A stretch of 64,000 bases of DNA from positions 152,602,811-152,666,810 of the forward strand of contig CM061068.1 in assembly GCA_030762895.1 (NCBI GenBank), given 5' to 3'. A model generated the notes under the pieces. The model saw only the letters and a program-made list of their open reading frames with translations. It made no database searches and had not been told where the DNA came from. Position 1 is the stretch's first letter. Every line of letters starts with the position of its first letter. Position numbers and translations under genes: made by a program. The stretch comes from Sophora flavescens (lineage: Eukaryota; Streptophyta; Magnoliopsida; Fabales; Fabaceae). Below, one piece after another: positions 60,757 to 64,000 of this stretch.

Positions 60757-60846
60757 AAGAGGGGAGGTTGAATTTTGTTTCTTAACAGTTTTTCGAAAAA
60801 CCTTTTCTTAAAACATTTTTGCAAGCAAAAGAAGAAATATACACAC
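60752..60846. mobile_element. edge of the dispersed LTR-like repeat (third member)
   Basis: gaaacacaagaggggaggtt matches the left edge at 10077 and 34203, followed by related text (tttcttaacagtttttcg). It is cut at 60847 by the next LTR. Confidence 0.6.
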
Positions 60847-61221
60847 TGTAACACCCTGATTTCTTGATTAGGTTTTAAGGAAGATATTAAGGATAGTTAA
60901 AGACTTAAGCATGTTCCTTAGGTGTTAGTTAGCTTGCATTTCAAATTTGAGGAGAAACGGAGCTGAAAAGGGTCCGGAACACAAACAAACGCAAACCGAG
61001 CGATTAATCATTAAATTAATTAATTAATTTAGAGTTGGAATATTAAAATTAGGCCGGGCTTGATCATAATAAGCTTTTGGGAGTAGTCTAAAATAATGAA
61101 GAAAAATATTCCAGCAGTGGGAAGATACCGAAGAAAACACCCGGTTGTGCCGACGGAGCAACACATAATGACATGTGTCGCGATATCATGGTGCCACCTC
61201 ACACTCCACTAACATATCCTA

Positions 61222-61343
61222 ATGACACTTGTTTTCCACTACCTTTTGCATGGATGACACATAGCCTAAGTTATGACACTTGTTTTCCACTACCTTTTGC
61301 ATGGATGATACCTAGCCTAAGTCATGACATGTTTTCCGCTAAC
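61222..61343 (+). repeat. 51-bp tandem repeat, about 2.4 units
   Basis: atgacacttgttttccacta recurs at 61222 and 61273, and a shortened unit (atgacatgttttccgctaac) starts at 61324. Confidence 0.85.
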
Positions 61344-62473
61344 TTGCCAAAAAAACTACCTAAATTCATCTAAATTAAAAACAAAACAACAAAAGTGACA
61401 ACATCTCCTCCTTCATACTCATTTCACTCATACTTACATATCCAATTTCGTCCCGTCGTCTCTTCATGCGCTGGCTGAATAGTTAAGTGAAGGAAAGAAC
61501 AAGTTACACACTCATTCACACCCAAAAACTCATCCTACCATATTTCTGTGAAATCGTCACCATATATTTTTAAAGTTGGATCATGAACAAATTTTATATG
61601 AAGGTTCAAGACTTGTTCTTCTTCATATCCAACGGTCAGAATTGCGAAAAAACCTTTAGAACGTGAGATATTCATCTTGCACAGTGGACTTAGATGGTGA
61701 GAAACTCAACACGTATATCATCTAACCGGACACCATAGAACGACCATATGAGGTTCTGTCATCGTTCGATCGGGCTGAATATTTGAGAGGAGGTATAGCG
61801 CAGGTAGTTCTTCATTCGCACCGTTCAAATTTGTAATTAAAGGTCTGGAATGTGATATATGGAGCTCGAACAGTAGCCATGAAATATAGAATAGCCATTC
61901 CCAAACCCACAACTATGTTTTTCTGAATTCATAACTACAGATTCATTCACGTTGGATCGATCTGAAACTTTGTCAGATGGTTTAAGACTAGTTTTTCTTT
62001 ATTTTCAGCCGTCGGATTGGTGAATAGAAGTCTTAAGCTCAGATTGTAGTGGTTTCAGTTGTCGGATTTTAAAACCGATTGCGTATTTGTGTTCGTGGCT
62101 TCGACATCTTCGAGGTCACGTCCTTGCATATGAGAATCGTCAGATATGAAAATCGTCGTGGAAATCAGAACCTTTATGAGAAAGTACGCGTGTCAGTAAG
62201 GTGAGGAGAAAGTGACTATCACGCCTGGGAGGCAAGTCGATATAGCATGTTATTTTGTCTGCGTAGGGTGCCCCAGACCCTACTAGTTGTCGAGTAGTCG
62301 ACGATGGTTAAACCCCACTTTAAAATGATTTGAAATGATAATTTGGGTTTAATTATCATAGACTTGTCGACATTAGGGCAAAATAGTATTTTATGTTTAT
62401 CTGCTTGAGGATGCATGTGATAACATGCTTAATATGCTGTTTGGATATATTTATTATTGATATATATATATAT

Positions 62474-62476
<3 letters not shown>

Positions 62477-62505
<29 letters not shown>
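62477..62505 (+). repeat. (TG)n microsatellite
   Basis: About 14 dinucleotides, preceded by a short TA run at 62460-62472. Confidence 0.9.
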
Positions 62506-63908
62506 CATGGTTGTTGAGGATGATTGTCTGGTTGTGATGATGTTAGAACCCTAGTTGACACCCTAAGGGTACTCTGTTTGGTTTGATGTTGGATAACGGT
62601 ATATAGGTACCGTGTTGAGTTGTGGATGCGTTGGTATCGTGAAGAATGTAGGAATGAGTTTGGTACCAGTGTCAACTTAGGATGATTGTGCATTGCATAA
62701 GTTGCCAAAGTGGCGGGCCGTGTGACTGGGAGTCACGCAAGGTTGGTGTACCCGGGTGCGGGTATCGAATATGGAGAGGAACGGTTCCGGGAACCTTGGG
62801 GATGTAGCCCGGTCTGAAATGGTTTTCAAGAGGCCAGTGATTTGCACCCACTGTGTCGAGACCGCCATGGAGGCTTGGCTATCCCGACGTCTAGCCCTGA
62901 GTATTCCGGTCACAGGCGGACCTTCCAAGGCGACCAAGATACCCCTATTGGAGTTGTAGCTCATAAGGGGAAGCACCCATATTGGTCACGGTGAGCGGAA
63001 AGGTACCCTGGACAAATCAACTGACATTTTCTGGGCAAGGGAGGCCCGAGGGTGAGAAAGAAAGAGAATGTTCGGGAATCGGAGTTCCCTGTGAGAGTGA
63101 TCAGCCGACATGCATAAGATTGTGACTCTTTAGAGGATTACGACCCTATATGTGGATCGAGGATGTTTTGTAAATGGTTGACTCGCAAGATGTTTGTGAT
63201 CGGTGCCAATCTCTGTTGTATGTTAACTTGTTGTAATGTGTCACGTCCCCTTTTATGGTGTTATAGTAGCTTATCTCCCTTCTCTGTCTCTTTTTCTCTA
63301 TATGTACCGTACATTCGGTAGATGAGCAGCAGTAGCTGTACAACGAAGGTGATAGGATCTGAGCACAGACTGATGCACTACCAGCAGAGGATTCTGCCGA
63401 AGGGTCTTGAGGAGCAGCGATGAATTCGTGAGGACTTAGGCATAGAGGCGTCGTTACGTCAAGGGCGAGGGTAGTTCCAGATGCCCATATCGTCGTTGAT
63501 ATGGTATGTCGGTAGCGTCTGTTAGGGAGAGTCTAAGTTATTTGGATTTTGATGTATTGTGTGAGGCAGGGCGGGTAGATGCTGTCTGTATCGGTTTTTA
63601 TATCTTTTCTGAGACCAGTGTTTTGTGACTTGTTTACCAGTTCTTTTACTTTATTAGTCGTACAATTGTTCATGGATTATGATCCCTCCGTTAGGATCGA
63701 CTGTACTTTGGAGACTTGTTGTACATATTATGTATATATGTCATCCTGTTTTTTTTATTCTGTTGGACATGTTTTATAAGTTTTAATTTTCCAGCTTCTG
63801 CAAAGTATAATATTTTTGTTTGTAATAATCGCGCTAATGCTAATAAACGGATTAAGGATTAGTTAATTAGGATTGTTCTCTAATGGGACATCGGGGTGTC
63901 TCATTTGG

Positions 63909-63920
63909 TGGTATCAGAGC
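63909..63920 (+). promoter_or_regulatory. primer-binding site, initiator-Met tRNA
   Basis: tggtatcagagc, the standard 12-base match, just after the LTR. The remaining 80 bases of the window are the start of the internal region. Confidence 0.85.
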
Positions 63921-64000
63921 AGTTTGGTTCTAAACCGGACTGTGGGATTATGTCTGATTAGGAGTGAGGACTTTAGGGTAGGATGAATACCAACAATGTT

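Larger units (their letters stand above)
60847..63903 (+). mobile_element. long LTR (3.06 kb) of a Ty3/gypsy-like element
   Basis: Begins tgtaacaccctg and ends cggggtgtctca, giving imperfect inverted termini. The PBS for initiator Met tRNA follows after five bases. No coding sequence is recognised in it; open frames such as 61173-61373 and 62756-62959 lack domains. Such long LTRs with this primer occur in Tekay/Del-type and related gypsy groups. The group cannot be fixed because the interior is outside the window. Confidence 0.75.

Noticed and set aside
61173..63779. Open frames inside the 3-kb LTR
   Set aside because: They are short, domain-free and partly built from the 51-bp tandem repeat; no gene call is justified.

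Overview
The window is plant nuclear DNA, most likely from a papilionoid legume. It is AT-rich, has GT-AG introns, and carries a plant cytosolic ribosomal protein gene with site II and telo-box promoter motifs. It is densely packed with plant transposons: FAR1-type MULE, Cassandra TRIM, hAT, tRNA-SINE, MITEs, Athila-like, SIRE-like and Tat/Ogre-like retroelements. The legume call is inference from repeat style and was not tested by database search.

Layout. (1) 1-3023: repeat-derived DNA, with a large minisatellite of hairpin-like units (394-1590) and the end of a Tat/Ogre-like LTR (about 2830-3023). (2) 3024-25304 and 26730-51849: two copies, in direct orientation, of one segment of about 22-25 kb, a few percent diverged by eye. 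Each copy holds, in order, a FAR1/MULE transposon with an older Cassandra inside its transposase gene, a dispersed LTR-like repeat, an internally deleted hAT, a second hAT-like element with a gene-like GC-rich core, an intact five-exon RPL37A (eL43) gene on the minus strand, a tRNA-SINE just behind its promoter, and a long unrecognised region with candidate exons inside a pair of inverted 25-bp minisatellites. (3) 25305-26729: the spacer between the matched parts, with a tRNA-like retroposon. (4) 51850-60846: a minus-strand SIRE-like Ty1/copia remnant with an env-like reading frame, split by an Athila-like Ty3/gypsy element that has gag-protease but no polymerase. (5) 60847-64000: a 3.06-kb LTR followed by an initiator-Met primer-binding site and the first bases of another retrotransposon.

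How it fits together. The only clearly functional host genes are the two RPL37A copies. Their predicted proteins are identical and they differ by one synonymous base, but their promoters differ: the telo-box is broken in copy 2 and the TATA-like element is shorter in copy 1. The shared insertions (MULE, then Cassandra, the hATs, the SINE, a 185-bp MITE) pre-date the duplication. Later events mark the copies: two MITEs, a 317-bp tandem duplication and extra transposase stops in copy 2; a loss of about 2 kb in copy 1. Both outer ends of the duplication are cut by retroelement sequence, so its original length cannot be read from this window.
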